This document shows positions 22,172-29,941 of a stretch of DNA of 38,247 nt, in pieces. The first letter of the stretch is position 1; each line of letters begins with the position of its first letter. The notes beneath the pieces were generated by a model. That model was not told the DNA's origin and made no database searches. It saw only the letters and a program-made list of their open reading frames with translations. The stretch comes from Rhodobacterales bacterium. Its GTDB lineage: Bacteria; Myxococcota_A; UBA796; GCA-2862545. The translations under genes and the position numbers were made by a program. The DNA is taken from positions 1 through 38,247 of the forward strand of contig JAACDH010000441.1 in assembly GCA_009936995.1 (NCBI GenBank). The letters run 5' to 3'.

Positions 22172-24657
22172 CAGTGATCGCCCTCGATGTAGCCGAGCTC
22201 TTCGAGGAGTGCACGCTCCGCGGCGTCGACGTCGACTTTGGCGCGCAACGCCAGCATTCGGGACATCTCGCTGGGCGGCGGAACCAGGACCGGACCTGCT
22301 TCGACCCGGAGGGCTGCTGGCGTAGAAACGGTGACCGCCGCGGCGTCGACGGCTTGTTCGAACTGCACCCAGAGGACACCGTCTTTTGGGGACGGGCCGG
22401 GGGCGTAGGTGAGCGTGAGGCCGTCGTCGCTGAGTGCGACAGTGCCGATGTCGGCAGGGAGGCGTTTTGGGGTCTCTCCCCATTCGAGGTTGGCGCGATG
22501 GGGAAGCGTGGCGTCGGGGTCGAGCACGTCGGCTGCGGTGGCCTTGGTCGGCAAGGTGACGGTGATAGCCCCGCTGTCGGCTTCAGCATCAACAAACAGC
22601 CGTAGACCTGGTTTGACCGGCAGATGGTGGGCCTCGCCAAGGGCGTTTTGCCATGGGGTGAGATCGACACCTGAGGCGCTAAGGTCGTTCTCTTCGCCCA
22701 CGTCGTCTGCCAGCTTGTACAGCTCTTCGCGACCGGTGCCGGTGGTGAGGATGTACTTATGGCCGTCGAGGACCACAGCCCACGCTTCGCGCTCGTATTG
22801 TAGATACGCTATCGGGATGGGACGAGACCAGTCGCCCTCGTCGGCACCATCGAACCAAGGAACCAAGCTCTTGCCGTCGGTTTCGGGCGCGTCAGACAGA
22901 CCCAATACGCTGTATAGGGTGGGCGCGATGTCCATCAGGCTGGCGGGTGTGGCGACGCGATGTGCGTACTTCAATCCGCCGCCGGGGCGCACCCAAAGGA
23001 CGGTTCGGGTGACCTCATCGTACAGCGTATGGTTGTGCTCGAAGCCACCGTGGTCCCAGAACTCTTCGCCGTGGTCGCTGTGGATGACGACTAAGGTCTT
23101 TCCAGGTAGCTTGTCGAGCTCGGTGAACAGTCGTCCCAGCTCTTGGTCCATGTAGGTCATCTCGCCGTCGTGGCGGGCCTCGATGTGGGCCTTGCGCTGG
23201 TCGGTGGCTTTGTCGGCATGAGACCACTTGTTCACGTCCCACCGGTTGTACTTTGCGGGAAGCGTGTCGTCGGGATCGGTGACGTACATCGACTCGAAGT
23301 CGCCCGGGGCATTGTAGGGAAGGTGTGGGTCCATAAAGTGCAAGAACAGGAAGGTGTCGCGGTCGTTGTGGTTGCCCAACCACTGAAGGGCGAGGTCGAC
23401 TTGATCCTCGGCGTCGTTCTTGCCTTCGTAGTTCCACCAGTCGAAGCCGTGGTCGAAGTCGAAGCGCGGCTGCAGGTGTACATTGGCGACGATGCCAGCG
23501 GTAGCGAAGCCCTGGGCCTGGAAGGTGACACCGAGGTTGGTGGCGCCGACAGCATCGAGGGGCAGGCGACCCGTGGTGGCGCTGCGGAAGCTGGGACGGG
23601 TGCGTGGTGCCACCGACCAGGTGTTCTCAAACACTGCGGATTCACCAGCGATTCGGTCCATATTGGGCGTGCCGCCACCTTCGTATCCGTTGACGCCAAA
23701 GTGGTCGGGGCGGGTGGTGTCCATGGCCAACACAATCACCCGGCGAACGTCGTCCTTCGGGGCGGCCCAGACGGTGGGAGAGCCCAAGAAGGCCCAGTCG
23801 AAGTTGGAGTTTCCGCCAACCTCGGAAGACAGACGGAGCGTGATCTCCTTGCCGGTGTAGGCTGATAGATCTGCAGTAAACTTGACGAAGTTCTTGGTGC
23901 CGGGGACGAGCTTCTTACGGGCGAGCTCGGTGACCTCTGCGCCATTGACCACGGAGACCACAATGGTGGTTCCGTCGGGCTTTGGCGTAGAGAGCGCCGG
24001 TGCCTCGAGGGCGAGCCAGGTCTCGAAGTGCGCCGAGTCGGAATCGGGAAGATCGAGTGTCCAGCTGGCTGTGCTGGGGGCTGGCAGAATCATGCCGTGA
24101 CGAGTGACTTTGTCCAAAGTGAGGTCGTATGCAACGAACTCCTCGGCCGAGAGCCCGGATTCCCGAGGATTGTGGCGCTTGATGCTGTCGCTGATGCCGG
24201 CGTAGCGGACCGTCATCTCTTTGGCGAGAGTCGGGTAAGCCAGCACGATGTGCTTGCCGGCGACGCGCCAGGTGGCGGTGGCGGTCATGGCGGCCTTCTG
24301 ACGAGAGAAGGGCACAACCTCGCCATCCATCTCGATGGTGAGGCCGATGGGAGCAAAGCGCTGGTCTTCGCTGCTGACCGGGAAGGGTAGCTTGGCCCGA
24401 AGAACCTTGAGCTTGCGCGCGACGTGCTTCGGGTTCGGGATCTCCTCGAGCGTCAGCGTAAATGAGTCGCTGAGGTCATCGGGGAGATTGGGCTGGCCGA
24501 GGTCGTATTCGCCGGGAAGACGCGCCAGCGCGAAGGATGTGACCGCCGAGGGGCCCGACATGTCGGGAAAGTCGTCGGCGGTGCCAGTGCCAGGAGAACG
24601 CTGCGCGCCCCCGGTACAGGCCAGCACGAAGGCCAGCAATACGGGAGGCATTCGCAT
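22171..24657 (-). CDS. Sulfatase-superfamily lipoprotein 2, large multidomain
   Basis: An 828-aa lipoprotein (V-L-A-C, C14). Residues ~40-300 appear to be beta-rich domains of unknown type; the catalytic domain (about 304-650) has V-I-V-L-A-M-D313-T-T-R-P-D-H and HSDHGEEFWDHGG; a further beta-rich C-terminal part follows, ending ELGYIEGDH. The nucleophile site is T353-R-P-S356, again lacking Cys/Ser of the formylglycine motif. ATG 24657 lies 3 nt after the DsbA-like stop with AGGG upstream; ATG 24651 is possible. It is coupled to sulfatase-like gene 1. Likely a surface or periplasmic phospho- or sulfo-ester hydrolase or transferase. Confidence 0.85.
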   Translation of the reverse strand: MRMPPVLLAFVLACTGGAQRSPGTGTADDFPDMSGPSAVTSFALARLPGEYDLGQPNLPDDLSDSFTLTLEEIPNPKHVARKLKVLRAKLPFPVSSEDQRFAPIGLTIEMDGEVVPFSRQKAAMTATATWRVAGKHIVLAYPTLAKEMTVRYAGISDSIKRHNPRESGLSAEEFVAYDLTLDKVTRHGMILPAPSTASWTLDLPDSDSAHFETWLALEAPALSTPKPDGTTIVVSVVNGAEVTELARKKLVPGTKNFVKFTADLSAYTGKEITLRLSSEVGGNSNFDWAFLGSPTVWAAPKDDVRRVIVLAMDTTRPDHFGVNGYEGGGTPNMDRIAGESAVFENTWSVAPRTRPSFRSATTGRLPLDAVGATNLGVTFQAQGFATAGIVANVHLQPRFDFDHGFDWWNYEGKNDAEDQVDLALQWLGNHNDRDTFLFLHFMDPHLPYNAPGDFESMYVTDPDDTLPAKYNRWDVNKWSHADKATDQRKAHIEARHDGEMTYMDQELGRLFTELDKLPGKTLVVIHSDHGEEFWDHGGFEHNHTLYDEVTRTVLWVRPGGGLKYAHRVATPASLMDIAPTLYSVLGLSDAPETDGKSLVPWFDGADEGDWSRPIPIAYLQYEREAWAVVLDGHKYILTTGTGREELYKLADDVGEENDLSASGVDLTPWQNALGEAHHLPVKPGLRLFVDAEADSGAITVTLPTKATAADVLDPDATLPHRANLEWGETPKRLPADIGTVALSDDGLTLTYAPGPSPKDGVLWVQFEQAVDAAAVTVSTPAALRVEAGPVLVPPPSEMSRMLALRAKVDVDAAERALLEELGYIEGDH

Positions 24658-24660
24658 GAA

Positions 24661-25728
24661 TTAGCCCTGTTGACGTGCGAGTTCGGCGTCGATGATTTCG
24701 GAGAAGGCCTCGATGGGCTGCGCGCCACCCAGGAACCGACCGTTGATGAAGAAGCCGGGCGTTCCGGTGACCCCCGCAGCGGAACCGGCAGCGGTGTCGG
24801 CTTCGACCATAGCCGTGTACTTACCCTCGGTCACGCACGCGGTGAACTTGTCGGCGTCCAGGCCAAGCTCGGTGGCGTAGCTGGTGAGGTCGGCGTCTTG
24901 GAGGGCTCGTTGGTTGGCGAACAGGACGTCATGGTATTCCCAGAACTTACCTTGATCGTTTGCACACATGCTGGCCGCGGCGGCTTGAGGCGCCCGGTCG
25001 TGGAACGAGAGCGGGAAGTGACGGAAGACCACGGTGACGCTGTCGCCGTACTTCTCTTTCACTTCGTCGATGGTGGCGGCCCCACGGGTGCAGTAGGGGC
25101 ACTGGAAGTCTGAGAACTCGATGATCTCGATGGGGGCGTCCGCATTGCCGTAGCGTGGGCCGTCACCGGCTGCGACGATGATGCGGGGCGGATCGAGCGT
25201 GACCTTGATGTTTGCCTTGGCCTTGAGCTCGTTCACGAACGCGAGGGAGCGATCTTGCTTGGACTTGTTCTCGAGAAAGCCCTTGACCTGGTCGCGCATG
25301 GTGGACAGGTCGCCGCGCATCCGAGCCTTGTTGGTGTTGTAGAAGGCCTCGATTTCGGCGTCGGTTGCAGGCGTGAACTTGGCCTCGACCTCGGCAGCGA
25401 GCAGCTCTTCGGCGGTGACGCCGCGGGACTTGGCCTCGGCATCGTACAGGCGTTCGCTGATGAGGCTGTCGAGCGCGGTGGAGCGCACATCGAAGCGCTG
25501 TTGGTCGACCTTGACCAGGCCGGAGGCGGCGCTGAGGTCGACGTCGGCGAGGGTGATGTTTTCACCGTGAACCGTCGCGACGACCGTGGTGGCGGTCTGG
25601 GCGGCTCCTCGGGCTCCGGCGTCCGCAGGCGTCGCTGCGGCAGCGTCGGTGACGGCGGCACCGTTGGTGGTTTCGTTGCAGCCGATTAGGCCGAGGGCGA
25701 TAGTAAGTGCGAGTGCGCGGGCGAACAT
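24661..25728 (-). CDS. DsbA-like thioredoxin lipoprotein with SurA-N-like region
   Basis: A 355-aa lipoprotein (L-I-G-C, C17). An Ala-rich linker leads to a helical SurA_N-like chaperone segment (about 50-170; E-N-I-T-L-A-D-V-D near its start) and then a DsbA/Thioredoxin_4 domain: F-S-D-F-Q-C210-P-Y-C213 active site and TGTPGFFING with the cis-proline at 324. This combination fits a periplasmic disulfide catalyst or foldase. ATG 25728 has AGGAG 6 nt upstream. It is the first gene of the operon with two sulfatase-like lipoproteins, and sulfatase-like 1 has a C91/C101 pair that it might oxidise; this last point is inference. Confidence 0.85.
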   Translation of the reverse strand: MFARALALTIALGLIGCNETTNGAAVTDAAAATPADAGARGAAQTATTVVATVHGENITLADVDLSAASGLVKVDQQRFDVRSTALDSLISERLYDAEAKSRGVTAEELLAAEVEAKFTPATDAEIEAFYNTNKARMRGDLSTMRDQVKGFLENKSKQDRSLAFVNELKAKANIKVTLDPPRIIVAAGDGPRYGNADAPIEIIEFSDFQCPYCTRGAATIDEVKEKYGDSVTVVFRHFPLSFHDRAPQAAAASMCANDQGKFWEYHDVLFANQRALQDADLTSYATELGLDADKFTACVTEGKYTAMVEADTAAGSAAGVTGTPGFFINGRFLGGAQPIEAFSEIIDAELARQQG

Positions 25729-25836
25729 GTGGTTCTCCTGTGGGACCGCCGGTATGTACCCGGTTTGTTATGGAATTGCCCACACAGCGATTAATCCTGA
25801 CACTTCACGACGGGCGTATGCCGGTTATGGGGCGGT

Positions 25837-27240
25837 ATGCGCCTGAAAAAAACTCTCGGACTCCTGCCATCCCTATGGGTGGCCGTCGCGGCCTGTGGTG
25901 CGCCCCCCCCCCCGACGACAGCCTCGGTCCCCGACGGGCAGCCGCAGCATGTGCTGATCATCTCCATGGACACGGTGCGTGCAGATGCGCTGGGCGCGTG
26001 GGGCTCCACCACGGGCGCCACGCCTCATTTAGACGCGCTCGCAGCGAAATCGGTGGTTTTCGTTCAGCACACCAGCGCGGCTCCAACGACGCTCGCCTCC
26101 CACACCTCCCTAATGACCGGGCGCTATCCACATTACCATGGGGTTCCGCGAAACGAGCATCGAGTCAACGACGCAAACGCAATGCTCGCCGAGCGAATGG
26201 GCGATTCGGGCTTCGAGACGGCGGCGTTCCTAGGCGCCATGCCCCTCGCCAGCCACTCCGGTTTTCTCCAGGGATTCTCTCACGTCGATGCCCGCTTCGA
26301 TCGCCAGCGCGAACCCGGCTTGTTCAACCAGACGGAGCGATCCGGAGATCAGGTGACGGACGCGGTTTTCGCCTGGGTCGATGACGCCGATCGCGCCAAG
26401 CAGCGGTTGTTTCTATTTGCCCACTATTTCGACGCGCACCAGCCCTACCTACCGAGCGCTCTGCGACGGCAACAAGTGGGGGCTACGGGCACGCGAGCCA
26501 CGCTAGATGAAGTTCGCGCGGTGGCGAATGCGCTGTCCCTCGCCAATCCAGACGATCCGCGGGCGGCCGAGCTGCGTGGGTTGTACGCGGCCGAAGTGGC
26601 GGCGGTGGACGAAGAGGTCGGAAGACTCCTTAGTGGGCTCGCAGACCGGGGCCTTACCGATCTGTTGGTGGTGGTCTGGGCCGATCACGGCGAGGGTTGG
26701 AGCCACCCAACCGATCGTTTTTACCATGGCTACGGCGTCTATCAAGAGACGGTTCATACACCACTAATCTGGTGGGAACCTGGTGTTTATCCCTTGCAGA
26801 TCTCCCATCCGGTTAGTTCGGTGGACATCGTCCCCACGCTTCAAGCGCGGTTTGATCTTCCGGCGCTCGCCAGCGATGGCGTCGACATGACACCCCTGGT
26901 GCGCGGAGAGCGGGTCGCCGTCAGACCTCTGTTTAGCGAGGCCACCAAGCCCCTCGATCCCGGCGAGGGCTGGCTAAACGCGAACCGACTCAAGTCCGTT
27001 CGAATGGGCACCCTGAAGCTGATCTGGAACCCCGTCGACGACGCCGTCCAGCTGTACGATCTGGTGCGCGACCCGAACGAGACCCGCGACCTCTCAAAAC
27101 GGCCGGGTCGCCGACCGGACGTGGTCCGTCTACGAGGTCTGGTGCAGACCTGGGCCCTTCAAGCGAATCCGCTTCCGACTCAGCGTGTCGAGAGCGGTGC
27201 GGTACTCGATCAGCTCCGAGATCTTGGCTATCTCGAGTAG
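25837..27240 (+). CDS. Sulfatase-superfamily lipoprotein 3 with poly-C tract
   Basis: A 467-aa lipoprotein (V-A-A-C, C20) with H-V-L-I-I-S-M-D45-T-V-R-A-D, WADHGEGW and the site T85-L-A-S88-H in place of C/S-x-P-x-R; the next residues TSLMTGRYP are typical of the superfamily. It reads divergently from the DsbA-like operon across 108 bp. Directly after the lipidated Cys, an 11-C run encodes P23-P26; slippage there would frameshift the entire mature protein. The C-terminal Q-L-R-D-L-G-Y-L-E tail resembles that of sulfatase-like 2, suggesting shared ancestry. Substrate unknown. Confidence 0.85.
   Translation: MRLKKTLGLLPSLWVAVAACGAPPPPTTASVPDGQPQHVLIISMDTVRADALGAWGSTTGATPHLDALAAKSVVFVQHTSAAPTTLASHTSLMTGRYPHYHGVPRNEHRVNDANAMLAERMGDSGFETAAFLGAMPLASHSGFLQGFSHVDARFDRQREPGLFNQTERSGDQVTDAVFAWVDDADRAKQRLFLFAHYFDAHQPYLPSALRRQQVGATGTRATLDEVRAVANALSLANPDDPRAAELRGLYAAEVAAVDEEVGRLLSGLADRGLTDLLVVVWADHGEGWSHPTDRFYHGYGVYQETVHTPLIWWEPGVYPLQISHPVSSVDIVPTLQARFDLPALASDGVDMTPLVRGERVAVRPLFSEATKPLDPGEGWLNANRLKSVRMGTLKLIWNPVDDAVQLYDLVRDPNETRDLSKRPGRRPDVVRLRGLVQTWALQANPLPTQRVESGAVLDQLRDLGYLE
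25903..25913. repeat. 11-bp poly-C homopolymer in sulfatase-like 3
   Basis: Eleven consecutive C residues lie within the reading frame immediately behind the lipobox. The present length keeps the frame open. Such tracts are prone to slippage and also to sequencing indels. Confidence 0.95.
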
Positions 27241-27300
27241 ATGACGAACGTTACGACGCTTCGCATTAGCGCATACAGAGCACACATTGTGTGGCCTAGA

Positions 27301-28908
27301 TTAGCCCGACGAAATCTGGACGCCAACGGGGCAGTAGTCCAAGTTTCCCTGGGTGCCACGAATGCTGATCACGTAGGTGCCGGTGTCGTCATGACCACTG
27401 CTGCCGGAATAGGTAACGACGCTACCCGGACCGTCTAGTCGGCCGCGCAGACTGTCCCCCACGCCTTCAATGACTACGTCGTAGCGCTGGCCGTCGCCAA
27501 TGCTGACGGCCCGAATGGAGACGTGCCAGCTGTCGACGTTTCCGTCGTGAGCCCAGACGCTGAACTGTTCGATGTCTCGTCGGTCGCGCGAGACCAGGTC
27601 GAGGCGGACGTGGGTAGGCTTGTAGCCAGTGTCAATGCCCAGGAATTGGCGTTTTTTGACGGCGCCGGCCAGGGTATAGGCCTTGGCGTCGTTGGGCTCG
27701 TAGCGGTCGTCGCGTTCTGGCCGTTCTAGGTCTGCGTCGACGTCGCCGTTGCAGTTATTGTCTTTGCAGTCGGGTAGCTCAGTCGCGCCGGGTAAGACGG
27801 TAGCATCGGCGTCGTTGCAGTCGCCCTCCTGCTCTGTTTGGCCATCGCCGTCGTCGTCGTAAGCGATGGTGTTCTCGTCAACGATGCCGTCGCAGTCGTC
27901 GTCGATGCCGTTGGGGTCGGGGTGTTCTTCGGTGGGAACGGCGGGGTTTTGGTCGTCGCAGTCGAACGCACCAGGGGCTTGGGTGACCTGTCCGTCGCAG
28001 TTCCAGTCCAGTTTGGTCCAGGGGTAGGCGCCGTCGCTGTCTGCGTCGGGCGGGGAGACCTGTCCGCCGTAGACCCAAGGGTTGGCGTCATCGCAGTCAG
28101 TGCCGCCCGCCGCCGTGGACTCGGCGCCGTCGCCGTCTTCATCCAGGCCGTTGATACCATCGCAGTTGTTGTCGATGCCGTCGCCTTGCACCTCGGTTTG
28201 GCCGGGATGCACAGTGGGATCCGCGTCGTTACAGTCGCCATCGCAGGCTTGTACACCGTCTTTGTCGAGGTCGACGCAGGGCGGACCGATCACCAGCTTG
28301 TCGAAGCGTGTGTTCAGGGGTCCTTTGGAGCCGTGAACGGTGAGTTGAATGGGGTAGCTTCCCTCGAAAATGCCTACGGGTACCTGGAATGTGGCCTGAA
28401 ATTGTTGGTCGAGTTCGCTGGTGGTCAGAGGAATGTCGCTCAGAGAGACGCTGACGCGCAGCGAGTCAGCGGGACAGTCGGCGACCACAACGACGGTTTG
28501 CGGTGGAACGTCGCCGAATGGTGGGGGTCGCTTAGAGGGCTCGAGCCTGGCGAGAGCGGTGCTGGCGGGAATCTGGATAGTGGCGGTGGCGCTGTTGCCC
28601 AGGAGCGGCGTGAGGGCGACCTGGTGGTTGGCGACGGACTGACCTCGGATCGTGATTTTATGGGTATTGCGAGGGACTTCGAACGTGTGGAGGTAGCCGC
28701 TCTGGTCTTCGATTCGCAGTTGCCAAGAACGAAGGTGACGGGGAACAACCGCGCTCCCCGACCATTGGCCGCAGCCATCTCCCCGAAGATCGGTGAGGGT
28801 GACGTCGCCTCTGGGCAGCTCGGCTACAAAGCTGTCGATGACGCCGGTGCAGGCCAATGAGCTGAGCGCTGCGGGCAGTAGAAGAACGATTGGGTGGAGC
28901 CGCTTCAC
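27301..28908 (-). CDS. MopE-like DxDGDG calcium-motif lipoprotein
   Basis: A 535-aa lipoprotein (S-L-A-C, C20). Residues about 30-200 are a beta-rich region; from about 210 to 400 come repeated D-x-D-x-D-G / D-C-N-D-x-D-P / D-N-N-C-D-G motifs of the 'putative metal-binding' MopE kind, with paired cysteines; a C-terminal beta domain follows. These repeats usually act as calcium-stabilised surface spacers. The start is GTG 28908, 7 nt after the methyltransferase stop, so the two are probably co-transcribed; the ribosome site is weak. It is convergent with sulfatase-like 3. Copper binding, as in MopE itself, is not implied. Confidence 0.85.
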   Translation of the reverse strand: MKRLHPIVLLLPAALSSLACTGVIDSFVAELPRGDVTLTDLRGDGCGQWSGSAVVPRHLRSWQLRIEDQSGYLHTFEVPRNTHKITIRGQSVANHQVALTPLLGNSATATIQIPASTALARLEPSKRPPPFGDVPPQTVVVVADCPADSLRVSVSLSDIPLTTSELDQQFQATFQVPVGIFEGSYPIQLTVHGSKGPLNTRFDKLVIGPPCVDLDKDGVQACDGDCNDADPTVHPGQTEVQGDGIDNNCDGINGLDEDGDGAESTAAGGTDCDDANPWVYGGQVSPPDADSDGAYPWTKLDWNCDGQVTQAPGAFDCDDQNPAVPTEEHPDPNGIDDDCDGIVDENTIAYDDDGDGQTEQEGDCNDADATVLPGATELPDCKDNNCNGDVDADLERPERDDRYEPNDAKAYTLAGAVKKRQFLGIDTGYKPTHVRLDLVSRDRRDIEQFSVWAHDGNVDSWHVSIRAVSIGDGQRYDVVIEGVGDSLRGRLDGPGSVVTYSGSSGHDDTGTYVISIRGTQGNLDYCPVGVQISSG

Positions 28909-28915
28909 GCTTGGA

Positions 28916-29794
28916 TTATGCCCTGTTTGTAAAAAGCGGCGCCAAAATAACCCGAACGGCGTCTACCGATAAGCTGTTGCCGATGAGCGCGTAGGGGCGC
29001 TTCGCAGGAAGGTCGTCTGTGAGTTGAAAGTCGCTTGAAAAACCAAGGAGTCGCAGAATTTCTCGATGGCTGAATCTGCGTATGCCTCTGTGATCTCGCC
29101 AGTAGCTCCCTGCATAGACGGGTGATTTTCCATAAGCAGAGGTGAACACGCATGCGCGGGGAAATGCGCGGGTATCTGAGATCGGCAACGCATCCGCGTA
29201 TCTTTTGAGGAGCGCTGGCGATACCTCCGTTTCCGGAGCCGGCGCCTCATCTAAGTAAGACTCCAATCGGCGCGGGCGAGAGCGGAGAGGCCACCAGTCG
29301 GGGAGGGGATTCAGGCTCGCGATCAGGTAAAATCTGGGTCGTTGCATGGGAATGCCGAGCTCGGTTGGGCACAAGAACCGAGTGCGAACGCGATATCCGG
29401 CCTTGGACAACACCTCTTGAAGCTGAGCATGGGCGCGACTCTCGGCGAAGGGAACTACGTTCTCAAGGGCGATTCGCGGAGGCCGAAGCTGTGGAATCAA
29501 CGTCATCACTCTCTTGAGAGGCTCGCAGCGTCGATCGTCGAGGTCGCGCTGAATCCCGCGGACGGTGAACGGTTGGCAGGGCGGTGACATCCACCACAGG
29601 TCGGCGTTGAGTCGCTCCAGCTTCGAGGCCCACAGGGTGGCTAGGTTCCAGGCCTCGATCCGGTGACCGGGATAATTAGCCTTGTACACGGATCGCGCGT
29701 AAACATTTTGGTCCACCGCGCACACCACTTGCGCACTTTTCGGCAGGGCCTGTGCCGCGCCTCCGATTCCGCTGAACAACTCCAGCACACGCAT
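28916..29794 (-). CDS. Dnmt2-like cytosine-5 methyltransferase
   Basis: A 292-aa SAM-dependent C5-methyltransferase with motif I F-S-G-I-G-G (7-12), motif IV P-P-C73-Q-P-F-T, motif VI E111-N-V, motif VIII Q151-R-P-R and a C-terminal G-N-S-L-S-V-D-A-V. Several features are those of the Dnmt2/TRDMT1 group, which methylates C38 of tRNA: W-M-S-P-P-C-Q-P-F-T then D-D-R-R, E-L-G-I-P-M-Q-R-P-R-F-Y-L-I-A, a C215-V-F-T218 segment before A-Y-G matching the CFT motif, and LLGFSSDF before the final motif. Size is close to the short Dnmt2 enzymes. No restriction enzyme lies beside it. GGAG lies 6 nt before ATG 29794. A DNA target remains the alternative. Confidence 0.85.
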   Translation of the reverse strand: MRVLELFSGIGGAAQALPKSAQVVCAVDQNVYARSVYKANYPGHRIEAWNLATLWASKLERLNADLWWMSPPCQPFTVRGIQRDLDDRRCEPLKRVMTLIPQLRPPRIALENVVPFAESRAHAQLQEVLSKAGYRVRTRFLCPTELGIPMQRPRFYLIASLNPLPDWWPLRSRPRRLESYLDEAPAPETEVSPALLKRYADALPISDTRAFPRACVFTSAYGKSPVYAGSYWRDHRGIRRFSHREILRLLGFSSDFQLTDDLPAKRPYALIGNSLSVDAVRVILAPLFTNRA

Positions 29795-29941
29795 GCCATT
29801 CTCCGTTGTGCGCGGCGGTCGTATCTCAATTGGATACGACTGGACAGTGAGACGTGGCCATCGCGGCGGCGGATGACCTCATCGCCCAAATGTTCGGCGA
29901 ATTGCGCTACGCTGTCGTCCTAGCCTTTAGGGACAAAGCGC

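Noticed and set aside
20810-27240. Classical formylglycine-dependent sulfatases
   Set aside because: None of the three proteins has C/S-x-P-x-R at the nucleophile position.
27838-28860. 340-aa open frame antisense to the MopE-like gene
   Set aside because: Val/Ala-rich shadow created by repeated GAC/GAT codons on the other strand.
28916-29794. Restriction-modification system
   Set aside because: No endonuclease or specificity gene flanks the methyltransferase, and its motifs resemble Dnmt2.
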